Position numbers and translations under genes: made by a program | Shown: one piece after another, positions 9,330-19,149 of the stretch | Layout of the letters: each line of letters opens with the position of its first letter | Position numbering within the stretch: position 1 is the first letter of the stretch | Notes under the pieces: generated by a model | Told to the model about the DNA's origin: nothing | Database searches by the model: none | Seen by the model: only the letters and a program-made list of their open reading frames with translations | Assembly (NCBI RefSeq): GCF_023715615.1 | Contig: NZ_JAMBOM010000001.1 | Coordinates: 1,387,443-1,451,442 of the forward strand | Length of the DNA: 64,000 nt | Direction of reading: 5' to 3' | Origin: Sporosarcina aquimarina | GTDB lineage: Bacteria > Bacillota > Bacilli > Bacillales_A > Planococcaceae

Positions 9330-9345
9330 CTACATCACCTCTAGG

Positions 9346-9867
9346 TTAGTTTTTCTGCTTCGGTTCAGGCAATCTTTTCTGAGGAGAGGGGAGTAAGCCC
9401 ACTCTCTCTGTTTTTCGTTTGTTTTGTTTTGGAAAATCAGAAGCGTTTGTTTGTTTTGCTTTTTCTCGTTTAGCTCGAAAATAGATGCTAGCAGCGATTC
9501 CTGTAACGGTATTCGCTTTTTGCATCAAGTCTTTGTACTTTGGATCAGGTTTACTGATCTGTTCAGACAGTGATTTAAATGACTTATTCATATGTATCGT
9601 TGAATCGTCCAATTTTTCAGCTGTCTTTGAAACACTGTCCAATGATTGCATTTTGCGTTCTACATCTTCTGTAATACGGTTTGTATTCGCAAGTAATTCG
9701 TTTGCTTGATCGGTAATGCCGTTTAACTTACCTTGCATAGTTGTTAATGTTTCGGAAACTTCATTCATCGTCGCTTTTGCGCTTTTTAATGTAATGATAA
9801 CGAATACTGCGATGAGAAGAAGTGAAAGCGCGGCAATTGCTGCACTAACATACAAAAGAATCTCCAT
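9346..9867 (-). CDS. DUF948 membrane protein (4 of 4)
   Basis: The 173-residue protein has an N-terminal transmembrane helix (about 3-25), then a coiled-coil-like region (MNEVSETLTTMQGKLNGITDQANELLANTNRI, split here by heptad-like spacing). It ends in a very basic tail (KREKAKQTNASDFPKQNKRK). In size and N-terminal pattern it resembles member 1 rather than members 2 and 3. ATG 9867 is chosen because GGAG lies eleven bases upstream; the GTG at 9879 overlaps that site. It is the first gene of the minus-strand pair. Confidence 0.75.
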   Translation of the reverse strand: MEILLYVSAAIAALSLLLIAVFVIITLKSAKATMNEVSETLTTMQGKLNGITDQANELLANTNRITEDVERKMQSLDSVSKTAEKLDDSTIHMNKSFKSLSEQISKPDPKYKDLMQKANTVTGIAASIYFRAKREKAKQTNASDFPKQNKRKTERVGLLPSPQKRLPEPKQKN

Positions 9868-9966
9868 TCCACAATCCACTCCATTCTGACTGTCGTCTGC
9901 TACTTACCCCACATACCTAGTTGTACCACTATTTCATTGTGCATAAACACTCCTGGACATGCAAGT

Positions 9967-10311
9967 TCAACTATAGTAGAAAGCCATTGCGATGAACATC
10001 AAAATGAAAATTGGGATTCCAGTTAGGAAAAACACCTTTGGGCTCATGGAAAAAACTTCTGAAGGTGAACGCATGGACTCTAAGTCTTCTTTAGAATGCT
10101 TGAATGAAAATACCTTCCTCATACTCCTATTAAAAAAATCAAATGAACCTGTCCGGAAGATGTAGATAATTCCTCCTACAAACAGCAATAGGCCTCCCAC
10201 ATAGAATGAGGAATTGATGTATGCCAACAACGACATCCCTTCTTTTGATAAAAAAGAAAGAATGAAAATAACCAATTGACCGAATAAAAAAAACAGAGCG
10301 ATTTTTTTCAA
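9967..10311 (-). CDS. Small membrane protein, DUF3899-like
   Basis: The 114-residue protein has three predicted membrane segments: residues about 4-20, 32-51 (YVGGLLLFVGGIIYIF) and 92-112. Between the second and third lies a polar loop beginning with GSFDFFNRSMRKVF. The pattern GGLLLFVGGIIYIFRTGSFDFF fits the DUF3899 family of uncharacterised Firmicutes proteins; the match is from memory. An AAATTTGAAAAAAATCG leader and ATG 10311 are visible but the ribosome binding site is weak (GAGG farther upstream). It is divergent from oppA with 245 bases between the two genes. Confidence 0.6.
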   Translation of the reverse strand: MKKIALFFLFGQLVIFILSFLSKEGMSLLAYINSSFYVGGLLLFVGGIIYIFRTGSFDFFNRSMRKVFSFKHSKEDLESMRSPSEVFSMSPKVFFLTGIPIFILMFIAMAFYYS

Positions 10312-10479
10312 ATTTCTAACCTCTTTTTCTGAATCTTGTACGTAATCACTATGTATAATACAATACTATTACAACTTTTACAAAGAGAAAACATAGGAGA
10401 AACCGCTTACCGACACAATTTATAGGCAATTCACATTCATCTATTGGTTGTGTCTAGTAAAATTTCTTTCAAAAACACT

Positions 10480-10507
10480 TTGACTTAAGAGAATTTAATT
10501 GTATAAT
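10480..10507 (+). promoter_or_regulatory. Sigma-A-type promoter of oppA
   Basis: -35 TTGACT (10480-10485), 16-base spacer, -10 TATAAT (10502-10507). Transcription would start about 40 bases before the oppA start. Confidence 0.8.
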
Positions 10508-10555
10508 GAAATAGTGTTAATTCTTCAGACAATTATAAAAAAGGGGGGCTATACC

Positions 10556-12280
10556 TTGAAGAACACAAAATGGTTGTTACTAATGGCAATGACATTAGTA
10601 CTAAGCATCTTCCTTGCTGCTTGTGGCGGTGCGGAAGAAAAAGAAAAAGACGCTTCAAAAGATGGTGAAAAAGATGGCAGTGCAACTGAAACACCTAAAA
10701 AAGAAGACGGTGAGCCAGACGCTGAGCAGATTTTGAACTTAGCTGAATCTGCTGCAATCCCTTCTGTTGACTCTGCAATCGTTGAAGATGCAGTAGGATT
10801 CAACGTATTGAATAACGTAAACGAAGGTCTTTACCGTTTAGACCAGGAAAACAAGGCTATTCCAGCAATGGCTTCTGAAGAAGCAACTGAAAGTGAAGAT
10901 GGACTTACTTATACGTTCAAACTTCGCGATGCAAAATGGTCAGATGGAACACCTGTAACTGCTGACGATTTCGTATTTGCTTGGCAGCGTGCAATCGATC
11001 CTGCAACTGGATCACCTTACGGACCATTCATGATGTCTGGTACTGTTAAGAACGCAACAGCAATCAGTGAAGGTAAAATGGATAAGAAAGAACTTGGAAT
11101 CGTAGCGAAAGACGAAAAGACTTTGGAAGTAACGCTTGAGCGTCCAGTTCCATATTTCCTTTCATTGATGTCTTTCGGAACATTCTACCCACAAAAAGAA
11201 GAATTTGTTACATCTAAAGGCGATGCATACGCAACAAACTCTGATAACCTTCTTTATAACGGACCATTCACACTTACTGATTGGGACGGTACTGGCGGTA
11301 GCTGGTCTTATAAAAAGAACGATGAGTATTGGGATGCTGAAAACGTAAAACTTACAGAAATCAACGTAAACGTTGTTCAAGATTCAGCAACTGCTGTTAA
11401 ACTTTACAAAGATGGAAAGCTTGACCGCGCTGGAGTATCTGGCGACTTGGCAATGCAATATTCTACAGATCCAGAAGCTGTCGTTCAACCGGAAACTTCT
11501 GTATTCTACATGAAGTTCAACCAGAAGAAACTAAAACAAGAAGAAACACCACTTGCTAACGTTAATATCCGTAAAGCAATCGCAAAATCATTCCAAAAAG
11601 AAGACCTTGCAGATGTCGTGTTAGCTAACGGATCACTTCCTGCAAACTTCCTAGTACCAAAAGACTTTGCTTTTGACGAAAACCAAAAAGACTTCCGTGA
11701 GCTTAGTGGAGATCTCTTGACTTACAACGTGGAAGAAGCTAAAGAGTATTGGGAAAAAGGTTTGAAAGAACTTGGAGTAGATTCACTTGAGCTTGAAATC
11801 CTAGGTGGAGATACTGATCTTTCAAAGAAAATGGACGAGTACTTCAAGTCACAGCTCGAAACAAATCTCGAAGGTTTGACTATCAAACTTAAAGAAGTTC
11901 CATTTGCAGTTCGTCTTGAATTGGACGACAAGCAAGATTACGATATTCAAATTTCAGGTTGGGGACCTGACTTCCAAGACCCTATCTCATTCCTTGACTT
12001 GTTCGTTACAGATGGCACAAACAACTTAATGTCTTACTCTAACCCTGAGTATGACAAGTTGATTGCTGATTCTAAAGCAGAACTTGCATTGAAGCCAGAA
12101 GAACGTTATGAAGCATTTGCAAAAGCTGAAAAAATTCTTTTAGAAGATGACGCAGCGATTGCTCCGATTTATCAACGTGGATTGATTTTCCTTGAAAAAC
12201 CACACTTCAAAGGTTTAGTAAGTCACCCATTCGGTGCTGACTACAGCTACAAGTGGGCTTATATTTCAGGTAAAGAGTAA
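10556..12280 (+). CDS. oppA: Oligopeptide ABC transporter substrate-binding lipoprotein
   Basis: The 574-residue SBP_bac_5 family protein captures extracellular peptides for the OppBCDF importer. The signal peptide ends in the lipobox FLAAC (Cys 23), followed by an acidic/Lys-rich linker. Typical motifs are AIPAMASEEATESEDGLTYTF and FKLRDAKWSDGTPVTADDFVFAWQRAIDP split over about residues 95-150. The start is TTG 10556, preceded by AAGGGGGG; no ATG gives a complete signal peptide. A terminator lies between it and oppB, so oppA may be made in excess over the rest of the operon, as is usual for binding proteins. Confidence 0.92.
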   Translation: MKNTKWLLLMAMTLVLSIFLAACGGAEEKEKDASKDGEKDGSATETPKKEDGEPDAEQILNLAESAAIPSVDSAIVEDAVGFNVLNNVNEGLYRLDQENKAIPAMASEEATESEDGLTYTFKLRDAKWSDGTPVTADDFVFAWQRAIDPATGSPYGPFMMSGTVKNATAISEGKMDKKELGIVAKDEKTLEVTLERPVPYFLSLMSFGTFYPQKEEFVTSKGDAYATNSDNLLYNGPFTLTDWDGTGGSWSYKKNDEYWDAENVKLTEINVNVVQDSATAVKLYKDGKLDRAGVSGDLAMQYSTDPEAVVQPETSVFYMKFNQKKLKQEETPLANVNIRKAIAKSFQKEDLADVVLANGSLPANFLVPKDFAFDENQKDFRELSGDLLTYNVEEAKEYWEKGLKELGVDSLELEILGGDTDLSKKMDEYFKSQLETNLEGLTIKLKEVPFAVRLELDDKQDYDIQISGWGPDFQDPISFLDLFVTDGTNNLMSYSNPEYDKLIADSKAELALKPEERYEAFAKAEKILLEDDAAIAPIYQRGLIFLEKPHFKGLVSHPFGADYSYKWAYISGKE

Positions 12281-12301
12281 ACGTTAGATAGCTGAATAAC
12301 G

Positions 12302-12339
12302 GGAGTATATGGTGAGTATTCACCATATGCTCTCTTTTT
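12302..12339 (+). terminator. Terminator between oppA and oppB
   Basis: Thirteen-base stem GAGTATATGGTGA/TCACCATATGCTC with loop GTAT, followed by TCTTTTTA. Probably attenuates oppBCDF relative to oppA. Confidence 0.82.
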
Positions 12340-12443
12340 AATAATATCGAGTATTGCGAATGTTTTGTAAGTGCTTTCATTTTGAAAACAAACCGACAAT
12401 TGGTTTCACATAGAGTAGTGGTACATAGATCTGGAGGTGCACT

Positions 12444-13376
12444 ATGGTTAAATATATTGGAAAACGAATAATTTATATGTTCATCACAATGTTTCTCATT
12501 GCGACTGCTACATTTTTCTTAATGCAAACGTTACCGGGTTCACCCATTCAGTCATACAGCAAATTGAATGATACGCAAAAAGCTATAGTTGAAAAGAAAT
12601 ATGGAATTGATAAACCGAAACCTGTTCAGTATGCAATCTATATGAAGAACTTGGCAAAAGGTGACTTAGGAACATCATTTGCGTTTAAAGGGAAAAGCGT
12701 AAATGATCTACTTGCTTCGCGTATGAAGCCATCCTTTATACTCGGAATCCAAGCAATGGTCTTCGGAACGATAGTTGGGATATTGCTCGGTATGATTGCA
12801 GCACTAAAACAAAATACTTTCTGGGATTATGGAAGCACCTTTTTTGCCATATTAGGAATTTCAATTCCTTCATTCGTATTTGCAACACTTCTTCAATATT
12901 ATGTTGGTTCACAGTGGCATCTTCTTCCAGTCGGACTTTGGAACGACGGTTGGAAATCTAGTATCCTTCCATCTCTCGCGTTGGCGATGGGACCGTTAGC
13001 ATTATCTGCACGTTTCATCCGTACAGAAATGATTGAAGTTATGGGATCAGACTACATTACACTTGCAAAAGCAAAAGGGGCTAGTGGTTTTGAAATTGCA
13101 TTTAAACACGCATTCCGAAATGCATTAATTCCTTTGATTACGGTTTTAGGTCCCGTAGCAGCAGGTTTAGTAACAGGTTCACTCGTTGTTGAGCAAATAT
13201 TTGCAATTCCTGGAATCGGTGAGCAGTTTGTTTCTTCAATTATGGTGAATGACTTTGCAACAATTATGGGTACGACATTATTCTTCTCAGCATTCCTAAT
13301 TGTTGTCATCTTTATTGTGGATATTTTATATGGTGTCATTGATCCTCGTATCCGCGTGGCTGGAGGGAAAGCATAA
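12444..13376 (+). CDS. oppB: Oligopeptide ABC transporter permease OppB
   Basis: The 310-residue inner-membrane permease has six predicted transmembrane segments. The family N terminus is visible (KYIGKRIIYMFITMFLIAT, then FFLMQTLPGSP), as is the EAA cytoplasmic loop that docks the ATPases (YITLAKAKGASGFEIAFKHAF, near residue 205). It forms the translocation pore with OppC. GGAGGTG precedes ATG 12444. It overlaps oppC by one base (TAATG), which indicates coupled translation. Confidence 0.93.
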   Translation: MVKYIGKRIIYMFITMFLIATATFFLMQTLPGSPIQSYSKLNDTQKAIVEKKYGIDKPKPVQYAIYMKNLAKGDLGTSFAFKGKSVNDLLASRMKPSFILGIQAMVFGTIVGILLGMIAALKQNTFWDYGSTFFAILGISIPSFVFATLLQYYVGSQWHLLPVGLWNDGWKSSILPSLALAMGPLALSARFIRTEMIEVMGSDYITLAKAKGASGFEIAFKHAFRNALIPLITVLGPVAAGLVTGSLVVEQIFAIPGIGEQFVSSIMVNDFATIMGTTLFFSAFLIVVIFIVDILYGVIDPRIRVAGGKA

Positions 13377-14395
13377 TGAAAAAAGATATCGAACAGCTGC
13401 CACAAGAACAATTTGAACGTGTCCATATCGATAGCTCGAAAGCTGAACGGATTGAGAAGCCAAGTTTGAGTTTCTGGCAAGATGCTTGGTTACGCCTTCG
13501 TAAAAACAAAGCAGCGATCATTAGTATGGTTGTACTTGTTTTGGTAGTACTCATGGCGCTAATTGGACCTCATTTGAACGGTCATGATGGAACTACTCAA
13601 AACTTAAGACACGCAAACTTACCACCTAAAATGCCTGGAATTGAAAAAATGGGGATAATGGATGGTTACGGTAACTTGAGTGGTGAAAAAGTAGATTTAT
13701 ATGCAATGAAAAAAGTTGATGAGTATTATTGGTTTGGAACAGATGGTTTAGGTCGTGACTTATTTACACGCCTTTGGGAAGGAACTCAAATTTCATTGCT
13801 AATTGCATTCGTTGCTGCAATGATTGACTTAGTTATCGGTGTAATTTACGGAGGAATTTCTGGTTACTTCGGCGGTCGTACAGATGACATCATGCAACGA
13901 GTTGTTGAGATACTAATTGGTATTCCGACATTGATTGTTGTTATTCTCATGCTGATGATCATGGAACCAGGACTCATGGCAATCATCATCGCTATTTCCA
14001 TTACCGGATGGATTGGAATGTCGCGTATTGTCCGTGCTCAAATCTTGAAATTTAAAAACCAAGAATTTGTCTTAGCTGCTCGAACTTTAGGATCGAATGA
14101 TTCTAAGATTATTTCAAAGCATTTGTTGCCCAACGTGTTAGGGATTATTGTCATTAATACAATGTTTACAATTCCGAATGCAATATTCTTTGAAGCGTTT
14201 CTTAGTTTCATTGGACTCGGACTACAACCGCCATCTGCTTCACTAGGTACTCTTATTAATGATGGCTTCAAAGTTATGGAATTCCAACCTTATGTATTAT
14301 TGTTCCCGGCCCTTGTCATTAGTATCTTGATGATTGCATTTAACTTAATTGGTGATGGGTTACGTGATGCACTTGATCCGAAAATGAAAGACTGA
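13376..14395 (+). CDS. oppC: Oligopeptide ABC transporter permease OppC
   Basis: The 339-residue permease has a cytoplasmic N-terminal leader of about 45 residues, then six transmembrane segments. The OppC signature YWFGTDGLGRDLFTRLWEG is near residue 120 and the EAA loop FVLAARTLGSNDSKIISKH is near 230. An insertion of about 50 residues after the first helix (external loop, HLNGHDGTTQNLRHANLPP) is normal for Firmicute OppC. It lies in the middle of oppBCDF with a 15-base gap before oppD. Confidence 0.93.
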   Translation: MKKDIEQLPQEQFERVHIDSSKAERIEKPSLSFWQDAWLRLRKNKAAIISMVVLVLVVLMALIGPHLNGHDGTTQNLRHANLPPKMPGIEKMGIMDGYGNLSGEKVDLYAMKKVDEYYWFGTDGLGRDLFTRLWEGTQISLLIAFVAAMIDLVIGVIYGGISGYFGGRTDDIMQRVVEILIGIPTLIVVILMLMIMEPGLMAIIIAISITGWIGMSRIVRAQILKFKNQEFVLAARTLGSNDSKIISKHLLPNVLGIIVINTMFTIPNAIFFEAFLSFIGLGLQPPSASLGTLINDGFKVMEFQPYVLLFPALVISILMIAFNLIGDGLRDALDPKMKD

Positions 14396-14410
14396 TAGGA
14401 GGAAAGCGAA

Positions 14411-15472
14411 ATGAGTAAAATATTACAAGTTAAAGATTTAGAGCTTTCCTTCCATACGTTTGCTGGTGAAGTGAAAGCGATCCGTGGAGTGAATTTCGAT
14501 TTAAACAAAGGGGAGACACTTGCGATTGTTGGGGAATCAGGTTCTGGTAAATCCGTAACGACGAAATCCATCATGCGGTTGTTACCAGAGTCAAGCTCAG
14601 AATTTAAAAATGGTGAAATCCTATTTGATGGAAAAGATTTAACAAAATTACCTGAACGGGAAATGCAAAAAATCCGAGGTAAAGATATTTCGATGATCTT
14701 CCAAGATCCAATGACTTCATTGAATCCGACGATGACGATCGGTAAACAAATTATGGAACCGATTTTGAAGCACCAAAAAGTTAGCAAAGCGAAAGCGCGT
14801 AAAGTTGCGATTGAATTGCTGAACATGGTTGGGATTCCAAATGCCGAAAACCGTTACAAAATGTATCCTCACCAGTTTTCAGGTGGACAACGTCAGCGTA
14901 TCGTTATTGCAACTGCGCTTGCATGTAATCCTCAGATTTTGATTGCTGATGAACCAACAACCGCATTGGACGTAACGATTCAAGCTCAAATTTTAGAACT
15001 GATGAAAGATATCCAAAAGAAAATTGATACGTCAATCATCTTCATTACACACGATTTAGGTGTAGTAGCAAACGTAGCAGACCGCGTAGCTGTTATGTAC
15101 GGCGGAATGATTGTTGAAATCGGTACGGTTGATGAGATTTTCTATAATCCTCAACATCCTTATACATGGGGGCTATTAAGTTCGATGCCTTCTATGGATC
15201 TCAATGAAGAAAAGTTGTATGCCATTCCAGGGACACCTCCTGATTTGTTGAATCCTCCTAAGGGAGATGCATTTGCTCTGCGTAGTGAGTATGCACTGAA
15301 AATTGACATGGAACAGCCACCTCCATTTTTCCGAGTGAGCGATACGCATTATGCTGCAACTTGGTTGTTGCATCCACAAGCTCCGCAAGTAGAGCCACCT
15401 GCAGGAATCATTGAGCGTATGCGTACTTTCCCAGGTAGCAGATACTATGAAGCGACAGGAGGACGTGCGTAA
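14411..15472 (+). CDS. oppD: Oligopeptide ABC transporter ATPase OppD
   Basis: The 353-residue nucleotide-binding subunit has Walker A GESGSGKS (near 41), the Q-loop [11 protein letters not shown], the ABC signature [15 protein letters not shown] (near 155) and Walker [13 protein letters not shown]. The C-terminal oligopeptide/dipeptide-type extension ([17 protein letters not shown], near 275) is followed by [17 protein letters not shown]. That extension often binds an iron-sulfur cluster through four Cys; here those Cys are not present. AGGAGG precedes ATG 14411. OppD and OppF form the ATPase pair. Confidence 0.93.
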   Translation: MSKILQVKDLELSFHTFAGEVKAIRGVNFDLNKGETLAIVGESGSGKSVTTKSIMRLLPESSSEFKNGEILFDGKDLTKLPEREMQKIRGKDISMIFQDPMTSLNPTMTIGKQIMEPILKHQKVSKAKARKVAIELLNMVGIPNAENRYKMYPHQFSGGQRQRIVIATALACNPQILIADEPTTALDVTIQAQILELMKDIQKKIDTSIIFITHDLGVVANVADRVAVMYGGMIVEIGTVDEIFYNPQHPYTWGLLSSMPSMDLNEEKLYAIPGTPPDLLNPPKGDAFALRSEYALKIDMEQPPPFFRVSDTHYAATWLLHPQAPQVEPPAGIIERMRTFPGSRYYEATGGRA

Positions 15473-16416
15473 TGTCTGATGTATTACTTGAAGTAAAGAA
15501 TTTAAAACAATATTTTAATGAAGGTAAGGCCTCTGAAGTTCGTGCAATTGACGACATTAGCTTTGCCATCAACCGGGGTGAAACATTTGGTCTTGTTGGA
15601 GAATCCGGTTGTGGTAAATCTACGACAGGGCGTACAATTATCCGACTTTATGATGCAACTGATGGAGAAGTGCTCTTTAACGGAGTGAACGTTCAAGATA
15701 AGAAAACAAAAGCTGCTAATAAGGATTTCAACCGTAAGATGCAGATGATCTTCCAGGATCCTTATGCTTCACTGAATCCACGGATGAAGGTAATGGACAT
15801 TATCGCTGAAGGTATCGATGTTCACGGTCTTGCTAGTTCTAAAAAAGAGCGCAGAGAAAAAGTAATTTCTTTGCTTGAAACAGTTGGGCTGAATAGAGAA
15901 CACGCAGAGCGTTATCCTCACGAGTTCTCAGGTGGTCAACGTCAGCGTATCGGGATTGCACGAGCGCTTGCAGTGGATCCTGAATTCATCATCGCGGATG
16001 AGCCGATCTCCGCTTTGGACGTATCCATCCAAGCTCAGGTCGTCAACTTGCTTAAGGAGTTACAAGAAGAACGCGGATTGACTTATTTGTTCATCGCACA
16101 CGATTTGTCGATGGTAAAATACATTTCTGACCGTATTGGTGTTATGTACTTTGGTAAACTAGTTGAGATGGCATCTGCGGATGAGCTGTATCGTAACCCG
16201 ATGCACGCATATACGAAGTCATTGCTTTCAGCAATCCCTCTTCCAGATCCAATTTACGAGCGCTCACGTGTACGAACTCCATATAATCCAAAAGATCATA
16301 ACTATGGTTCTGATGAGCATGTGGAGTTCCGAGAAATCGCTCCTGAACACTTCGTCCTTTGTTCCGACAAGGAATTCGAAGAAATGAAAAAGAACTACGT
16401 TCCAAAAGAGTCATAA
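15472..16416 (+). CDS. oppF: Oligopeptide ABC transporter ATPase OppF
   Basis: The 314-residue nucleotide-binding subunit has Walker [10 protein letters not shown] (near 41), the Q-loop [14 protein letters not shown], the signature [15 protein letters not shown] and Walker [13 protein letters not shown]. The C-terminal extension is [13 protein letters not shown], then [18 protein letters not shown]. It overlaps oppD by one base (TAATG) and is the last gene of the operon, ending at a strong bidirectional terminator. Confidence 0.93.
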   Translation: MSDVLLEVKNLKQYFNEGKASEVRAIDDISFAINRGETFGLVGESGCGKSTTGRTIIRLYDATDGEVLFNGVNVQDKKTKAANKDFNRKMQMIFQDPYASLNPRMKVMDIIAEGIDVHGLASSKKERREKVISLLETVGLNREHAERYPHEFSGGQRQRIGIARALAVDPEFIIADEPISALDVSIQAQVVNLLKELQEERGLTYLFIAHDLSMVKYISDRIGVMYFGKLVEMASADELYRNPMHAYTKSLLSAIPLPDPIYERSRVRTPYNPKDHNYGSDEHVEFREIAPEHFVLCSDKEFEEMKKNYVPKES

Positions 16417-16420
16417 TATG

Positions 16421-16460
16421 AAAAGCCGGACACTCTAAAATTAGAGTGTCCGGCTTTTTT
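16421..16460. terminator. Bidirectional terminator between oppF and glnA
   Basis: Fourteen-base stem AAGCCGGACACTCT/AGAGTGTCCGGCTT with AAAA on one side and TTTTTT on the other, so it can end both converging transcripts. Confidence 0.9.
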
Positions 16461-16475
16461 AGGAGTTAGAAAGGA

Positions 16476-17810
16476 TTAATAAATCTTCATATAACGCTCA
16501 AGCTCCCATGGATGAACCGTGATCCGGTAGCTATCCCATTCCCGCTGTTTGGCCTCTTTGAAATTCGCATAAATGTGACTACCTAGCGCTTCTTGAATAA
16601 CCGTATCCTCACCCAATGCTAAAAGTGCATGATCTAGGTCGGTAGGCAGGGTTGCGATCCCTTCTTTTTGTCGTTCTGAAGCATTCATTTCATAAATATT
16701 ACGATCACATGGTTTACCAGGATCGAGATCACGTCGAATTCCATCCAGTCCAGATTTAAGAATCGCTGCCAAAGCTAAATAAGGATTTGCAACAGAATCG
16801 ACGGAACGTACTTCGATTCGAGTACTTAAGCCTCTTGACGCTGGAATTCGGATAAGTGGGCTCCTGTTTTGAGCAGACCATGCGATGTAGCAAGGTGCTT
16901 CATAACCAGGAACAAGACGTTTGTAGGAGTTAACGGTTGGATTTGTAATTGCTGTAAATCCTTCAACATGGTCAAGTACACCAGCCATGAACTGATACGC
17001 GGTCTTACTCAACTTTCTTTCGCCGCTTTCATCGAAAAATGCGTTTTCCCCATTATTGAATAGAGAAATGTTGCAGTGCATGCCTGAACCGTTGACACCA
17101 AAGATTGGTTTTGGCATGAACGTTGCGTGTAGCCCGTGTTTACGTGCGATTGTTTTCACAACGAGTTTGAATGTCTGGATATTGTCACAAGCTGTTAACG
17201 CATCTGCATACTTAAAATCGATTTCGTGCTGACCAGGAGCTGCCTCGTGATGAGACGCTTCCACTTCAAATCCGAGTGCTTCCAACTCAAGAACAATATC
17301 ACGTCTGCAATTTTCACCGAGATCTAGAGGAGCGAAGTCGAAGTAATCTCCATGGTCGTTCAATTCCATAGTCGGTTCCCCGTTGCTGTCTAATTTAAAT
17401 AGGAAGAATTCAGGTTCTGGCCCTAAGTTAAAATCAGAGAACCCCATCTCTTCCATTTCCGCAAGTATTCGTTTTAAGTTCCCTCTTGGATCACCAGGGA
17501 ACGGTTCGCCGTTTGCTAGTGAAACGTCACAAATGAGACGCGCAACTTTTCCAGTTCCAGATGGCCAAGGGAACACCATCCACGTATTTAAATCTGGAAT
17601 TAAGTACATATCAGATTCTTCAATTCTCACAAATCCTTCGATTGATGAACCGTCAAACATCATTTTATTATCGAGCGCTTTTTCAAGCTGGCTGATGGGA
17701 ATTTCAACGTTCTTAATCATTCCGAGAATATCTGTGAATTGTAGACGAACAAAATTCACATTATCTTCTACCACATATTTTCGAATGTCGTCTTTTGTTG
17801 TATTCTTCAT
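16476..17810 (-). CDS. glnA: Glutamine synthetase type I-alpha, copy 1
   Basis: The 444-residue enzyme makes glutamine from glutamate, ammonia and ATP as a dodecamer. Motifs are [21 protein letters not shown] (beta-grasp), [36 protein letters not shown], and the [17 protein letters not shown] flap. Arg 62 in VRIEESD, needed for feedback inhibition in the Bacillus enzyme, is present, and the adenylylation segment of type I-beta enzymes is absent. AAGGAAG precedes ATG 17810. No glnR gene is attached, unlike Bacillus glnRA. A close paralogue lies at 19150-20484; copy 1 resembles Bacillus GlnA slightly more in the stretches I compared by eye. Confidence 0.95.
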   Translation of the reverse strand: MKNTTKDDIRKYVVEDNVNFVRLQFTDILGMIKNVEIPISQLEKALDNKMMFDGSSIEGFVRIEESDMYLIPDLNTWMVFPWPSGTGKVARLICDVSLANGEPFPGDPRGNLKRILAEMEEMGFSDFNLGPEPEFFLFKLDSNGEPTMELNDHGDYFDFAPLDLGENCRRDIVLELEALGFEVEASHHEAAPGQHEIDFKYADALTACDNIQTFKLVVKTIARKHGLHATFMPKPIFGVNGSGMHCNISLFNNGENAFFDESGERKLSKTAYQFMAGVLDHVEGFTAITNPTVNSYKRLVPGYEAPCYIAWSAQNRSPLIRIPASRGLSTRIEVRSVDSVANPYLALAAILKSGLDGIRRDLDPGKPCDRNIYEMNASERQKEGIATLPTDLDHALLALGEDTVIQEALGSHIYANFKEAKQREWDSYRITVHPWELERYMKIY

Positions 17811-17836
17811 CAGGCCACTTCCTTTTTAAAGTTTTG

Positions 17837-17894
17837 TCATTATCATAGGTGCATAATAATTTTTTATAATACGCAAATTTGTATCCATTTACAA
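17837..17894 (-). promoter_or_regulatory. glnA copy 1 promoter with inverted-repeat operator at the start site
   Basis: On the minus strand: -35 TTGTAA (17894-17889), 17-base spacer, -10 TATTAT (17871-17866). Six bases further lies an inverted repeat, TTATTAT-N9-ATAATGA (17859-17837), covering the expected transcription start. The same element sits at the identical distance at the second glnA. It is not the GlnR/TnrA consensus TGTNA-N7-TNACA. Confidence 0.7.
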
Positions 17895-18019
17895 GAATTT
17901 TTTTCAAGTAAATTGAAATTTTTCAGTTGTTGGTGAAGTGTGGGTTTGTCGTTTTACCCATGAGGGAATGAAAGGATAGGTTGAAATACTGAAAATTGTA
18001 TGGGCAGGAGGGGATTGTA

Positions 18020-19072
18020 TTGAATCGTATTTTTTCAATTGTTGTTTTTATAGGAGTTCCCGTTGTTGCACTCGGGGCATTTTTAAATTGGTCAGACCTC
18101 ATAATGTTTGCACTGAGTTGCATGACGATTATCGGGCTATCGGGTTTCATAGGAAGAGCTACAGAAAGTCTTGCGATCGTTAGTGGACCTCGAATTGGAG
18201 GATTATTAAACGCCACATTTGGTAATGCGGTTGAACTGATTATTTCGATTTTCACGTTGAAAGCCGGTCTCATCGGAATTGTATTAGCTTCACTGACGGG
18301 TTCTGTTCTAGGAAACTTACTTCTCGTACTTGGGCTATCCTTTTTTGCAGGAGGTCTGAAGTACAAAAAGCAGAATTTCAGTCTTCATGATTCTCGGTAT
18401 AACTCCGGATTACTGATTTTTGCGGTTGTTGTTGCGTTCGTTATTCCAGAAGTGTTTTCAACGACTATGAATCCCACGACGACGTTTCAACTAAGTATCG
18501 GAGTCTCTGTGATCTTGATTGCCATTTACTTGTCCGGTCTGTTTTTCAAATTGGTAACCCATCGAGGTGTATTTGCTTCTGGGGATGAGGAGATTGAAGA
18601 GGAAGAAATCCCGGAGTGGAGTAAAGGGAAGTCCATTTTAGTATTGTTATTGAGTACAATAGCCGTTGCATTTGTTTCAGAACGACTGGTTCACACGTTT
18701 GAGACGCTTGGAGAGCAATTTGGATGGACGGAATTATTTATTGGGGTCATTATAGTAGCAATTGTAGGAAATGCTGCTGAGCACGTATCTGCGATTACGA
18801 TGGCAATGAAAAATCGTATGAACGTGTCCGTTGAAATCGCAGTCGGTTCAACATTGCAAGTAGCAATGTTTGTCGCACCTGCACTTGTCCTCATATCTAT
18901 GTTAATGCCAGAACAAATGCCGCTTGTCTTTACGATCCCTGAATTAGTTGCAATGGTGACCGCTGCGCTTCTTGTTATTAGTTTATCCAATGATGGTGAA
19001 TCGAATTGGTTTGAAGGACTGATTCTATTCGCAGCTTACATCATTATGGGGATTGGATTCTTTTTATTGTAA
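18020..19072 (+). CDS. Calcium/cation:proton antiporter (CaCA superfamily, CAX type)
   Basis: The 350-residue, about eleven-helix membrane protein has the two inverted CAX repeats: GNAVELIISIFTLKAG (near residue 65) and GNAAEHVSAITMAMKNR (near 250). Their Glu residues bind the cation. It should export calcium (or another divalent cation) in exchange for protons, similar to Bacillus YfkE/ChaA. An acidic cytoplasmic loop (GDEEIEEEEIPEW, near 190) separates the halves. The start is TTG 18020, six bases after AGGAGGGG at 18006-18013. It lies between the two glnA genes on the opposite strand and has its own start and end signals. Confidence 0.88.
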   Translation: MNRIFSIVVFIGVPVVALGAFLNWSDLIMFALSCMTIIGLSGFIGRATESLAIVSGPRIGGLLNATFGNAVELIISIFTLKAGLIGIVLASLTGSVLGNLLLVLGLSFFAGGLKYKKQNFSLHDSRYNSGLLIFAVVVAFVIPEVFSTTMNPTTTFQLSIGVSVILIAIYLSGLFFKLVTHRGVFASGDEEIEEEEIPEWSKGKSILVLLLSTIAVAFVSERLVHTFETLGEQFGWTELFIGVIIVAIVGNAAEHVSAITMAMKNRMNVSVEIAVGSTLQVAMFVAPALVLISMLMPEQMPLVFTIPELVAMVTAALLVISLSNDGESNWFEGLILFAAYIIMGIGFFLL

Positions 19073-19095
19073 TCTTAGGTAGTCTCATTAGAAAT

Positions 19096-19137
19096 AGAAA
19101 CCCGCGCACTCGATTGCTTGAGAGTGTGCGGGTTTCT
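19096..19137. terminator. Bidirectional terminator between the antiporter and glnA copy 2
   Basis: Sixteen-base stem AGAAACCCGCGCACTC/GAGTGTGCGGGTTTCT with one G-U pair; serves the converging transcripts. Confidence 0.85.
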
Positions 19138-19149
19138 ATCTATAGCTAT

